Source of the DNA: Thauera sp. UBA6194
GTDB lineage: Bacteria > Pseudomonadota > Gammaproteobacteria > Burkholderiales > Rhodocyclaceae
DNA: 64,000 bases
Reading direction: 5' to 3'
Assembly (NCBI GenBank): GCA_002422685.1
Contig: DITC01000054.1
Location: 159,540 to 223,539, forward strand
The notes beneath the pieces are model-generated. The model searched no databases and had not been told where the DNA came from. It was given only the letters and a program-made list of their open reading frames with translations. Of this stretch, positions 53,132-64,000 are shown one piece after another. The translations under genes were made by a program, and so were the position numbers. Within the stretch, counting starts at the first letter, position 1, and the number at the start of each line of letters is the position of its first letter.

Positions 53132-53582
53132 GCCGATCGGCGCCTGATCTCGGGTCGGGTCCATCCCTGCGGCACAGGCCTGCTCGAAGCAGGCCTGTGC
53201 CGTTTTCATGAGGCGTCCTTCGATACAATCGCGGGCGCTGAACGCAGCAGCCGCGCCCGGATCGGCTTGTTTTATCGCACCGCACCAGTCTTTTCGGCTT
53301 CAGGCAGCGACGCGAAAAGGAATACTTCCTGTATAAGCCTGAATTTTGGACCCATAAGCTTTTATTTTTGCGGAAAAATTCGCCCCACTCCTGGACCAGC
53401 GCAATCGGCCGACAAGCACGCGATTTCACCCCCGCGAGCGCCGAAGTCCGAAGGCTTCGACTAAGGGGCAGCACGGATGGCAAGGCGAAGGAATTCGCTT
53501 ACCTTACGGGACGCAGTCGCCACCGGTCACACCGCAGTGGTCGGATGCGCCCGATCAAACCAGGCAATAACGGAGACGTTTC
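53132..53582. other. intergenic region upstream of livK
   Basis: 451 bp without a gene. The terminator of ornithine cyclodeaminase is at 53170-53206. An AT-rich stretch follows at 53310-53375, likely carrying the livK promoter; TACAAT at 53224-53229 is a possible -10, but no clean -35 was found. GGAGACG lies before livK. Confidence 0.5.
53170..53206 (+). terminator. rho-independent terminator after ornithine cyclodeaminase
   Basis: A perfect 15-bp stem (53170-53184 with 53188-53202), a CGA loop and TTTT at 53203-53206, 38 bp after the stop codon. Confidence 0.92.
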
Positions 53583-54677
53583 ATGAAAAAAACCCTGCTC
53601 GCAACCGCCGTCCTCGCGCTCGGCGGCTTTTCCAGCGCCGCGCTGGCCGACCTCACCGTCGCCATCGCCGGCCCGATGACCGGCCAGTACGCCTCGGCCG
53701 GCGACCAGATCCGCAAGGGCGCGGAGATGGCGATCGCCGACATCAACGCGCGCGGCGGCGTGCTCGGCGAGAAGCTGGTGCTCGAAGTCGGTGACGACGC
53801 CTGCGATCCGAAGCAGGCCGTTTCAGTGGCCAACACCATGGTCAACAAGGAGATCGCGTTCATGCACGGCCACTGGTGCTCGAGCTCGACCATCCCGGCC
53901 TCCGAGGTGTACAACGAAGCCGACATCCTGATGGCCACCGTGTCGACCAACCCGCAGGTCACCGAGCGCGGCCTGAACAACATCTTCCGCATCATGGGTC
54001 GCGACGACCAGCAGGGCCTGGTCGCCGGCGGCTACATCGCCGAGAAGTTCGCGGGCAAGAAGGTCGCCGTGGTCGACGACAAGAGCGCCTACGGCAAGGG
54101 CCTGGCCGACGAGATGGCCAAGGCGATGGAAGCCAAGGGCCTCGCGCCCACGCTGCGCGAAGCGATCACCGCGGGCGAGAAGGACTACTCCGGTCTGGTC
54201 ACCAAGCTCAAGCAGGCCGGCGTCGAGGTCATGGCCTACGGCGGCTACCACACCGAGGTCGCGCTGATCCTGCGCCAGGCCCAGGCCGCCGGCCTGCAGC
54301 TCACGGTGATGGGTGGCGACACCATGACCAACTCCGAACTCGTCACCGCCGCCGGCCCGGCCGCAGACAACGTGATGTTCACGTTCTCGCCCGACGCGCG
54401 CAAGAACCCCGACGCCGCCCCGGTGGTCGAGAAGTTCCGCGCCGCCAAGGTCGAGCCCGAGGGCTACGTGCTGTACGCCTACGCCGCCATGCAGCTGTTC
54501 GAGCAGGCCGCCACCGCCGCCAAGAGCACCGACTACGTCGCGCTCGAGAAGGCCATGCGCGACGGCAGCTTCAACACCGTGATCGGCGAACTCTCCTTCG
54601 ACGCCAAGGGCGACCAGAAGGCGCCGGGCTTCGTGGTCTATCGCTGGCAGGGCGGCCAGTACGACTACGCGCAGTAA
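53583..54677 (+). CDS. livK: branched-chain amino acid ABC transporter substrate-binding protein (LivK-like)
   Basis: Periplasmic binding protein, 364 residues. Signal peptide MKKTLLATAVLALGGFSSAALA, then the type-1 periplasmic fold: VAIAGPMTGQYASAGDQIRKGAEMAIADINARGGVLG, DDACDPKQAVSVANTMVNKEIAFMHGHWCSSSTIPASEVY, VVDDKSAYGKGLADEMAKAM and GGYHTEVALILRQAQAAGL. It leads a livKHMGF operon. The ligand is an aliphatic amino acid by family; the location next to putA and ocd could also suit proline. Confidence 0.95.
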   Translation: MKKTLLATAVLALGGFSSAALADLTVAIAGPMTGQYASAGDQIRKGAEMAIADINARGGVLGEKLVLEVGDDACDPKQAVSVANTMVNKEIAFMHGHWCSSSTIPASEVYNEADILMATVSTNPQVTERGLNNIFRIMGRDDQQGLVAGGYIAEKFAGKKVAVVDDKSAYGKGLADEMAKAMEAKGLAPTLREAITAGEKDYSGLVTKLKQAGVEVMAYGGYHTEVALILRQAQAAGLQLTVMGGDTMTNSELVTAAGPAADNVMFTFSPDARKNPDAAPVVEKFRAAKVEPEGYVLYAYAAMQLFEQAATAAKSTDYVALEKAMRDGSFNTVIGELSFDAKGDQKAPGFVVYRWQGGQYDYAQ

Positions 54678-54707
54678 TCACCCGCCCCGGCCAGCCCGGG
54701 GCGCCGG

Positions 54708-54736
54708 TCGCCGTCCGCCCACGAGGCGGACGGCGA
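54708..54736 (+). promoter_or_regulatory. intercistronic hairpin between livK and livH
   Basis: A perfect 12-bp stem (54708-54719 with 54725-54736) around CACGA, 30 bp after the livK stop and without a T run. Such hairpins protect the 3' end of the binding-protein message and allow more LivK than permease to be made. Confidence 0.6.
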
Positions 54737-54821
54737 TCCCTGAACAAAACAACAACACGGCACCCGACGCCCGCAGCGGCCAGCGCAGCGCGGGCGCCCT
54801 CGTGCCACCACGGGAGGCATC

Positions 54822-57938
<3,117 letters not shown>

Positions 57939-57942
<4 letters not shown>

Positions 57943-58655
57943 TGCTCACCATGGAGGGCGTGCACGCCCATTACGGCCACATCCACGCGCTGCGCGGCAT
58001 CGACATCGAGGTTCAGGTCGGCGAAGTGGTCACCCTGATCGGTGCCAACGGCGCCGGCAAATCGACGCTGATGATGAGCCTGTTCGGCAGCCCCAAGGCC
58101 AGCGCCGGACGCATCGTGTTCGACGGCGAGGACATCACCCGCGTGCCCACGCACGAGATCGCCCGCCGCGGCATCGCGCTCGTGCCCGAAGGCCGGCGCA
58201 TCTTCCCGCGCATGACCGTGATCGAGAACCTGCAGATGGGCACCGCGCACGCCGACCCGGCCAACTACGCCGCCGACACCGCGCGCGTGTTCGCGATGTT
58301 CCCCATCCTCGAAGAGCGCAAATCGCAGCGCGCCGGCACGCTGTCGGGCGGCGAACAGCAGATGCTCGCGATCGGCCGCGCGCTGATGAGCCGGCCCAAG
58401 CTGCTGCTGCTCGACGAGCCCTCGCTCGGGCTGGCGCCGATCTACATCCGCAAGGTGTTCCAGATCATCCGCGAGCTCAACCGCGACCACGGCATGACCA
58501 TCCTGCTCGTCGAGCAGAACGCCAACCAGGCGCTGCGCGTGGCCGACCGCGGCTACGTGCTGCAGCACGGCGAGATCACGCTCGCGGGCACCGGCGCGGA
58601 GCTGCTGGCAAGCTCCGAGGTACGGGCGGCGTACCTGGAGGGCGGCCACGCCTGA
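57939..58655 (+). CDS. livF: branched-chain amino acid ABC transporter ATPase LivF
   Basis: Second ATP-binding subunit, 238 residues, the typical LivF size: Walker A GANGAGKSTLMMSL, Q-loop region LVPEGRRIFPRMTVIENLQMG, signature LSGGEQQMLAIGRALM, Walker B LLLLDEPSLGLAP and H-loop VEQNANQAL. The ATG overlaps the livG stop by 4 bp. Last gene of the operon. Confidence 0.97.
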
Positions 58656-58989
58656 GCAGCGACAATCGGCAGCCGCCACCGCACCGCCTACCCAAGGTCG
58701 GGCGGCGTGGCGGGGGGCGCCAACTTCATGAGCGCCGAGGCGAAAGGCGGCGCGGGGGAAACAAGGCGGCGCATGTCCGAGGCGCGCAGCGCCGAGTTTG
58801 CGTCGCCGCCCCCGCGCCGTCTTTCGCCGAGGGCAGCCGCAGGCCGCGAATGCAGGCGGCGCCCCCCGCCACGCCGCCCGACCGAACCGTAGCCGCGAAT
58901 CCCTCACCCCCACGCGCCCGACCGACTCGAGGCCCCACCCTCCTCCGACCGCCCGCTTCCCAATCAATCGTCATCTCACCCTCGTCCCG
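58656..58989. other. intergenic region between livF and the EamA gene
   Basis: 334 bp without a gene. Most of it is the 188-nt nested hairpin element at 58696-58883. The rest is C-rich and pyrimidine-biased up to the EamA start, with no clear promoter or ribosome site. Confidence 0.7.
58696..58883. repeat. 188-nt nested hairpin element
   Basis: The ends form a perfect 26-bp inverted repeat (58696-58721 with 58858-58883). Inside, 58739-58758 pairs with 58809-58828 (20 bp, one G-T wobble), then a 9-bp stem (GGCGGCGCA with TGCGTCGCC, one wobble) and an apical GGCGC-GCA-GCGCC hairpin. All arms are collinear, so one molecule would fold into a single rod. It may be a MITE-like repeat, a processed RNA or an extended terminator of the liv operon; no obvious target-site duplication flanks it. 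Confidence 0.85.
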
Positions 58990-59892
58990 ATGGCCCCCTC
59001 CCCCCAACCCGCCCGCTGGCTCCCCTTCGTCGTCCTCGGCATCGGCCTCGTCGCGATCTCCTTCGGCGCCATCCTCGCCCGCTTCGCCCAGGCCGAAGGG
59101 GTCGGTTCGCTCGCGGTCGCAACCTGGCGGCTCGGCTTTGCAGCGCTGATCATCACCCCGGTGGCGCTGCTGCAGTCGCGCCACGAGCTGGCGCGGCTCA
59201 CGCGCCGCCAGATCGGCATGGCGCTCGCCGCCGGCTTCTTCCTCGCGCTGCACTTCGCCACCTGGATCAGCTCGCTCGAATACACCTCGGTGGCATCGAG
59301 CACCGCGCTCGTCACCACCAACCCGCTGTGGATCGGGCTGGTCTCCTTCCTCGTCTTCCGCGAGACACCGACCCGGATGATGATCGGCGGCATCGCGCTC
59401 TCCTTCGCCGGCAGCCTGTTCATCTTCTGGAGCGACAGCCGCAACGCCGCCGCGGGCGCCGACCCCCTGCTCGGCAACCTACTCGCGCTCGCCGGCAGCT
59501 GGTGCTTCTCGGCCTATCTCATCATCGGCCGCCGCCTGCGCGCCGGGCTGGGGCTGCCCGCCTACGTCTGGCTGGCCTACGGCGCCGCGGCGCTGCTCCT
59601 GTTCGCTGCCAGCGGCGCAGGCGGCGTGGCGCTGTTCACGCTGTCGGACACCGCCTGGCTGGTGCTGCTGGCGACGGCGCTCGGGCCGCAGCTGCTCGGT
59701 CACACCACCTACAACTGGTCGCTGCGCTACGTGTCGGCCACCCTCGTCGCGGTGGTCACGCTGGGCGAGCCGGTGGTCAGCGCGCTGCTCGCCTTCATCC
59801 TCTTCGGCGAAGGCTTCGCGCCGCTGCAGTTCGTGGGTTTCAGCCTGCTGCTGGCGGGGATCTACCTGGCGGCGCGAGGCGAACGCGGCTGA
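58990..59892 (+). CDS. EamA/DMT-family transporter
   Basis: Drug/metabolite-type exporter, 300 residues with ten helices in two EamA repeats (first ~12-145; second ~160-295). FVVLGIGLVAISFGAILARFAQAEGVGSLAVATWRLGFAALII and LVTTNPLWIGLVSFLVFRETPTR mark the first repeat; HTTYNWSLRYVSATLVAVVTLGEPVVSALLAFILFGEG the second. Start at ATG 58990, just before the first helix. Substrate unknown. Confidence 0.9.
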   Translation: MAPSPQPARWLPFVVLGIGLVAISFGAILARFAQAEGVGSLAVATWRLGFAALIITPVALLQSRHELARLTRRQIGMALAAGFFLALHFATWISSLEYTSVASSTALVTTNPLWIGLVSFLVFRETPTRMMIGGIALSFAGSLFIFWSDSRNAAAGADPLLGNLLALAGSWCFSAYLIIGRRLRAGLGLPAYVWLAYGAAALLLFAASGAGGVALFTLSDTAWLVLLATALGPQLLGHTTYNWSLRYVSATLVAVVTLGEPVVSALLAFILFGEGFAPLQFVGFSLLLAGIYLAARGERG

Positions 59893-59916
59893 GCGCGTCG
59901 TTCGAGCCGCGCCCGA

Positions 59917-60729
59917 CTACAGCCCGGCATTCGTCTCACCCGTCACGGCATTGTCGGCACCCGGTGCGTCGTCCATGCCGAGGCGGCCGATCGCCGGCAG
60001 GCGCAGGGCCGGGGTGTTGAAATCGACCCCGAAGTTGAGCCCCAGCAGGTTCAGCTCCAGCCCCTCCTCGAGCCCGACGCTGAGGCCGAGCAGACCGAGC
60101 AGCGAGAACTGCAGCCCCGAGCCGGAAGGCGACACGCCGATCGGGCGCGTGACCGGCCGGTAGTCCTTGCCGATCGCGTTGGCGGGCAGATCCAGGCGCA
60201 GTGCAGGCACCTCGCGCCCGATGTGGGCGAGGAAGGTGTTGCTGTTGGGGCCCGGGTAGCTGCGGTACTCGTCGGCGTGCGGGTAGCGGGCGATGGCGGC
60301 CTCGATGTCGTCGATCATCGCGTCAACGCCTTCGCCACGATGATCGACCAGCACCTGCGGCACGGCGCCGAACCACAGCCCGTCCGGCAGCGCGTAATCG
60401 CGCCGCACCACCGAGCCGCGCCCCCAGCCGATCACGTCATAGCGCGTGTAGGCGGTGTCGCCGGCGCGTTTGTAGATGATCCACGGATGCACCGCAAAAT
60501 AGCCGCGCCAGCCATAGGTGGCCGCCGCATACACCTGCACGATCGCGGTCTCGGCCAGCGCGCGCGGATCGGGCGCGATTCCGGACGAGTGGCGTGCGGC
60601 CGTGCGCCAGCTGCGCACCTCGCCGGCGCCGGCGGAGTCGGTCGCACGCGGATCGTTGGCAAGACTCAGCCCGACCGACAGGAAGAGCAGCACGCTCAAG
60701 CCGAGCGCCGCAAGAGAAGCAGTTTTCAC
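59917..60729 (-). CDS. DUF3750 secreted or membrane-anchored protein
   Basis: 270 residues with an N-terminal signal or anchor (LAALGLSVLLFLSVGLSLA). The conserved part reads AAATYGWRGYFAVHPWIIYKRAG, YDVIGWGRGSVVRRDYALPDGLWFG and YRSYPGPNSNTFLAHIGREVPALRLDLPANAIGKDY, which I recognise as DUF3750. The C-terminus is a hydrophobic Gly/Leu-rich stretch. Pro-Gly-Pro-Asn-Ser-Asn-Thr recalls LCN-type hydrolase loops, but no function is established. Converges with the EamA gene. Confidence 0.78.
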   Translation of the reverse strand: MKTASLAALGLSVLLFLSVGLSLANDPRATDSAGAGEVRSWRTAARHSSGIAPDPRALAETAIVQVYAAATYGWRGYFAVHPWIIYKRAGDTAYTRYDVIGWGRGSVVRRDYALPDGLWFGAVPQVLVDHRGEGVDAMIDDIEAAIARYPHADEYRSYPGPNSNTFLAHIGREVPALRLDLPANAIGKDYRPVTRPIGVSPSGSGLQFSLLGLLGLSVGLEEGLELNLLGLNFGVDFNTPALRLPAIGRLGMDDAPGADNAVTGETNAGL

Positions 60730-60984
60730 TGGAGAGGGACCAAAGGGCGTCTGTACGCCACAAGAACATCGACGACATTAAGAGCCCGAGGCGGCGGGCA
60801 AGTTCAGTCGGCCATGCACCCGGCACCTGTTCAATCCAGCTTTTAATAACCCAGAATTCTATTCAAGTTATCAAAAAGCCCTTCAGAGAATAAACAAGCG
60901 CTCGTATTCTCCACAGCCACTGCGGTGCCGGCCTGTAAGGCGCGTGCGCCCCCAACGAACCGAACTCCTGTGGATGACTACGCC

Positions 60985-62001
60985 ATGCTGAAGCAACTCA
61001 CATCTCGCACCCTCGCCCCGCTCGCGCTCGGCCTCGCGCTCGGCTTCGGCGGTTTCGCCTTCGCCACCCCCGCGCTGGCCAATCCGGCCACGCACCCGGC
61101 CGAGCACGCCCCGGCACCCGCCACCCTGAGCGCTCCCGCCCCGCTCCTGAGCACCGCCGAACTCGCGCCCCTGCTCGGCCAGCCCGGCGTGCGCGTGCTC
61201 GACATCCGCGCCCACAAGGACTACGCCGGCGGCCACATCCCGGGCGCGGTGAACACCCCCTACGGCAAGTACCGCGGCCCGAAGGAAAACCCCGGCCAGC
61301 TGCCTGCCGAGGCCGCGCTCACCGAGCTGCTGCAAGCCGCCGGCGTCGACCGCGACAGCCACGTCGTGGTCGTGCATGCCGGCACCGATCACACCGATTT
61401 CGGCGCCGCCGCCCGCGTGTACTGGACGCTGAAGGTCGGCGGCCTCAGCCGCCTGTCCATCCTCGATGGCGGCACGCAGGCCTGGAAGGCCGCCGAGGGC
61501 GCGCTCGAGACCCGCGTCGCGCAGGTCGCCCCCAGCCGGTTCACCTATCGTTACGACCACGACCAGATCGTCAGCAGCGAGGAGCTGGCCGCCGCGCTCG
61601 AGGCCGGCCAGGCGCCGCTGCTGGTCGACGCCCGCCCGCCGAAGTTCTTCGCCGGCGAGGCGCGCACCGACGCCGCCGCGCGTTACGGCACGCTGCCGGG
61701 CGCCAAGTCCTTCGACAACGCGCAGTTCTTCCCCAAGGGTGGCACCACGCTCAAGCCCGCGAGCGAGCTGAAGGCGCTGGTCGCGCTGTCCGGCGCCGAC
61801 GCCGCGCCCGCGGTGTCCTTCTGCAACACCGGCCACTGGGCGGCGACCAACTGGTTCGTGATGTCCGAGATCGCCGGCAACAAGGCGGTCAAGCTCTACC
61901 CGGCTTCGGTGGTGGAATGGAGCCAGGCCGAGCGCCCAATGGACAACCAGCCCTCGCGCGTCACCGCGCTGGTGCAGGACGTCAAGCGCGCGCTGGACTA
62001 A
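60985..62001 (+). CDS. periplasmic tandem-rhodanese sulfurtransferase
   Basis: 338 residues. Sec signal peptide LAPLALGLALGFGGFAFATPALA, then two rhodanese domains (~55-180 and ~200-335). The first has VRVLDIRAHKDYAGGHIPGAVN but no cysteine in its loop (HAGTDHTDFG), so it is probably structural; the second has the catalytic loop SFCNTGHWAATNW. It is followed 20 bp later by a YeeE-type sulfur transporter gene, suggesting it prepares or receives thiosulfate-type sulfur in the periplasm. Start at ATG 60985. The 255-bp upstream gap is AT-rich near 60836-60900, a likely promoter. Confidence 0.92.
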   Translation: MLKQLTSRTLAPLALGLALGFGGFAFATPALANPATHPAEHAPAPATLSAPAPLLSTAELAPLLGQPGVRVLDIRAHKDYAGGHIPGAVNTPYGKYRGPKENPGQLPAEAALTELLQAAGVDRDSHVVVVHAGTDHTDFGAAARVYWTLKVGGLSRLSILDGGTQAWKAAEGALETRVAQVAPSRFTYRYDHDQIVSSEELAAALEAGQAPLLVDARPPKFFAGEARTDAAARYGTLPGAKSFDNAQFFPKGGTTLKPASELKALVALSGADAAPAVSFCNTGHWAATNWFVMSEIAGNKAVKLYPASVVEWSQAERPMDNQPSRVTALVQDVKRALD

Positions 62002-62020
62002 GCGAGGCAGGAACGACGCA

Positions 62021-63202
62021 ATGCGCTGGCTCAACCGAACTTTTCTCATCAGCGGCGCCCTCGCCGGCGTGCTCGCGGTGACGCTCGCCGCCGGCCTGCG
62101 TCAGGGCCTGCTCGCGCTGCTCGGCATCGGCTTCGGCGCGGTGCTGCAAGGCGCGCGCTTCGGCTTCACCACCGGCTGGCGCGACTTCATCGAGCGCCGC
62201 GACCCGCAGGGCCTGTGGGCGCAGATGCTGCTGATGGTGCTCGCGGCCGCGTTCACGCTGCCGCTGATCGCCGGCAGCGGCGGCGAGCTGGTGGGCGCCG
62301 TGGCGCCGCTGACGATCAGCCTGGTGCTCGGCGCCTTCCTGTTCGGCGCCGCGATGCAGCTCGCCGACGGCTGCGGCTCGGGCACGCTGTACAAGGCGGG
62401 CGGGGGCTCGCCGCTGTCCTTCGTGGTGCTGCCGACCTTTGCCTTCGGCAGCTTCCTCGGCGCCTCGCACCAGCCGGCGTGGATCGAGGCCGGCGGCCTG
62501 CCGGCGGTCGATCTGCTCGCCCTGGGCTGGCCGACTGCGCTCGCCATCACCGTCGCCGGCTGCGGCCTGGTCGCCTGGCTGGCCGGACGCGCCGCACGCA
62601 CGGCGCAGGGCGCGGCGGCGCAGACCGGCCCGCAGGGGGTAGCGCAGCAGCTGGTACGTGCCGGCACGGCGAGCTTCGTCGCCGCTGCGCCGGCGCCGGC
62701 TGCAGGCACGCGCTTTGCACGACGCTGGTGGCTGGGTGCGCTGCTGCTGGCGGTGCTCTATCTCGTGCATCTCGTCATCGCCGGCCAGCCCTGGGGCATC
62801 GTGTACGGCATGGGTGTGTGGGGCGCGAAGGCGGTCACCGCGCTCGGCTGGGATCTGTCGGCCGACGCCTTCTGGGGCGTGGCGCCGCATGCGCAGCGCC
62901 TGCTCGACCCGATCCTCGCCGACGTCACCTCGGTGACCAACATCGGCCTGATCTACGGTGCCATCGCCGCCTCGCGCTGGAACGGCGCGGCCGACTTCAG
63001 CCTGCCTTCGGGCAAGCGCCTGATCGCTGCGGCCATTGCCGGCCTGGTGATGGGCTACAGCGCGCGCATGGCCTTCGGCTGCAACGTCGGCGCCTATCTG
63101 GGCGGCATCGCCTCGGCCAGCGTGCACGGCTGGGTGTGGTTCGCGCTCGCCTTCGCCGGCTCGATCGTGGGCGTACGCATCCGTCGCCGCGTCGACGCGT
63201 AA
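62021..63202 (+). CDS. YeeE/YedE (TsuA-like) sulfur-compound transporter
   Basis: Membrane protein of 393 residues with about ten helices and two sulf_transp repeats. Conserved cysteines that relay thiosulfate in TsuA occur in QLADGCGSGTLYKAGGGSP and ARMAFGCNVGAYLGGIASAS. A ~40-residue hydrophilic loop (RTAQGAAAQTGPQGVAQQLVRAG) joins the repeats. Predicted to import thiosulfate or a related sulfane compound with the adjacent rhodanese and the 55-aa protein. Confidence 0.92.
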   Translation: MRWLNRTFLISGALAGVLAVTLAAGLRQGLLALLGIGFGAVLQGARFGFTTGWRDFIERRDPQGLWAQMLLMVLAAAFTLPLIAGSGGELVGAVAPLTISLVLGAFLFGAAMQLADGCGSGTLYKAGGGSPLSFVVLPTFAFGSFLGASHQPAWIEAGGLPAVDLLALGWPTALAITVAGCGLVAWLAGRAARTAQGAAAQTGPQGVAQQLVRAGTASFVAAAPAPAAGTRFARRWWLGALLLAVLYLVHLVIAGQPWGIVYGMGVWGAKAVTALGWDLSADAFWGVAPHAQRLLDPILADVTSVTNIGLIYGAIAASRWNGAADFSLPSGKRLIAAAIAGLVMGYSARMAFGCNVGAYLGGIASASVHGWVWFALAFAGSIVGVRIRRRVDA

Positions 63203-63212
63203 GGAGGACGAC

Positions 63213-63380
63213 ATGGACAACAAGAAGATCTTCCGCGTCGGCTTCGCGCTGTTCTGGCTGATCGCGCTCGCCCTGCTCGCGCTCGACACCGCAACCAGCA
63301 ACAGCGTGCGCGTCGAGCCGCCACCGATCGCGCTCGGCAGCGGCCAGGCGGCTTCGGGCGGTCACTGCTCGGGGCGCTGA
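63213..63380 (+). CDS. 55-aa membrane protein after the YeeE transporter gene
   Basis: MDNKKIFRVGFALFWLIALALLALD starts the 55-residue product: one hydrophobic helix (residues 8-25), a Ser/Pro-rich periplasmic or cytoplasmic tail and a cysteine near the end (GGHCSGR). AAGGAGG lies six bases before the ATG, one of the best ribosome sites in the window, 10 bp after the yeeE stop. Probably a real small partner of the transporter; family not recognised. Confidence 0.7.
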   Translation: MDNKKIFRVGFALFWLIALALLALDTATSNSVRVEPPPIALGSGQAASGGHCSGR

Positions 63381-63406
63381 CCCGCGCACGGCCCACGACG
63401 CGGCGC

Positions 63407-64000
63407 TCAGCCCAGCGCGTCGTGGGCCGCGATCCACAGCAGGCCGGCGACCAGACCGAGCGCGACCGCGCCCATGCCCACCGCAGCCTTGAGGCCGAGC
63501 GCGCGCCCGCCGATCGCCGCCGCCATGCCGAGCTTGAAACCCAGGTTGGCGAGCATGGCGATGCCGATCGCGGTCACGGTCACCTTCAAGGCCAGGCGCT
63601 CGAGCGCGAACAGGCGCAGGCTGGAGAGCGTGATCGCATCGACATCGGTCAGGCCCGACACCAGCGCCAGCACGTACAGCCCGCGGCTGCCTGCATAGTC
63701 CGACAACCAGGCGGCCGCCAGCAGCACCACCGCGTAGAGCGCGCCAAAACCGATCGCGGTCTTGAGCTCGGCGGGGTTGGAGGTGGTCGGCAACACCGGC
63801 TCGCTGCGCTCGAGCAGCTGTCGCCAGTGCCACACCGCCGCGAGCGCGCCGAGCAACAGCGCCGGCGCGATGATCAGCGCCAGGGTGCCGGCCACCTCGG
63901 GGGCGACCAGCGCGGCGATCACCGCGACACGCAGCACCATCACGAGGTTCGCCATCACGATCACCAGCGCCGCCATCGCGTTCATGCCCGGCAGCTCGCG
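63407..64000 (-). CDS. MgtC/SapB-type protein with C-terminal DUF4010 domain, partial
   Basis: The C-terminal 197 residues of a membrane protein; the frame stays open past the right edge. RELPGMNAMAALVIVMANLVMVLRVAVIAALVAPEVA and FGALYAVVLLAAAWLSDYAGSRGLYVLALVSGLTDVDAITLSSLRL are typical of DUF4010, normally fused behind an MgtC domain in ~420-aa proteins. About six helices are present here. Function of the family is poorly defined (magnesium or envelope related). It converges with the 55-aa gene. Confidence 0.85.
   Translation of the reverse strand, partial: RELPGMNAMAALVIVMANLVMVLRVAVIAALVAPEVAGTLALIIAPALLLGALAAVWHWRQLLERSEPVLPTTSNPAELKTAIGFGALYAVVLLAAAWLSDYAGSRGLYVLALVSGLTDVDAITLSSLRLFALERLALKVTVTAIGIAMLANLGFKLGMAAAIGGRALGLKAAVGMGAVALGLVAGLLWIAAHDALG

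Overview
This is a high-GC bacterial chromosome segment. Gene content and protein style suggest a betaproteobacterium of the Rhodocyclales (Thauera/Azoarcus type); that placement is inferred from gene content, not from a marker gene. There are no rRNA or tRNA genes, no CRISPR array, and no intact insertion sequence or phage gene. The window is open at both ends: a BCCT transporter is cut at the left edge and an MgtC/DUF4010-type membrane protein at the right edge.

Region 1 (1-10.2 kb, minus strand) handles creatinine and creatine. It encodes a BCCT carrier, a sodium:solute symporter preceded by a 37-aa membrane protein, creatininase, creatinase, a GlxA/AraC-type regulator and a TRAP transporter (DctPQM). 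Creatinine becomes creatine, then sarcosine plus urea.

Region 2 (10.7-17.6 kb) holds a second BCCT carrier, a CAP_ED/CBS/DUF294 signalling protein with a DnaQ-like exonuclease, an orphan HyuA-like ASKHA protein and a DUF1636 metal-binding protein.

Region 3 (18.0-30.5 kb) is the most striking part. It is a complete corrinoid-dependent methylamine demethylation module: a non-pyrrolysine MttB-family methyltransferase, a reductive corrinoid activator (RamA/RACo type), methyl-THF:corrinoid methyltransferase, an acetogen-like MetF+MetV methylene-THF reductase pair, two small proteins of unknown function (Virulence_fact and DUF1638 families) and the B12-binding corrinoid protein. FolD, FolC and formate-THF ligase follow.

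Region 4 (30.8-42.1 kb) carries EtfBA, an 855-aa dimethylglycine/sarcosine-dehydrogenase-like flavoprotein with a folate-binding half, 5-formyl-THF cyclo-ligase in one operon with an NAD-linked formate dehydrogenase (alpha subunit plus a fused NuoE-NuoF subunit), and a GbdR-like GlxA/AraC regulator. Together regions 1-4 look like a pathway that takes up methylated amines (betaines, creatinine), moves N-methyl groups to tetrahydrofolate by a cobalamin route or a flavin route, and oxidises them through methylene-, methenyl- and formyl-THF to formate and CO2, yielding ATP (Fhs in reverse) and NADH. A shared 14-bp palindrome-like site, CATGTCGCAAACAG, lies in two control regions 10 kb apart (30592 and 40711), with close variants before the second BCCT gene. 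This suggests one AraC-type regulon.

Region 5 (42.3-64 kb) is ordinary chromosomal metabolism: ZapG/YhcB, ApbE, glutathione synthesis (gshA, gshB), PutA with an Lrp regulator, a second Lrp regulator with ornithine cyclodeaminase, a LivKHMGF amino-acid ABC transporter, an EamA exporter, a DUF3750 protein, and a rhodanese/YeeE thiosulfate-type import unit. Non-coding curiosities here are a 60-nt REP-like palindrome at the 5' end of apbE, a 188-nt nested hairpin element at 58696-58883 and a 12-bp tandem repeat inside ornithine cyclodeaminase.
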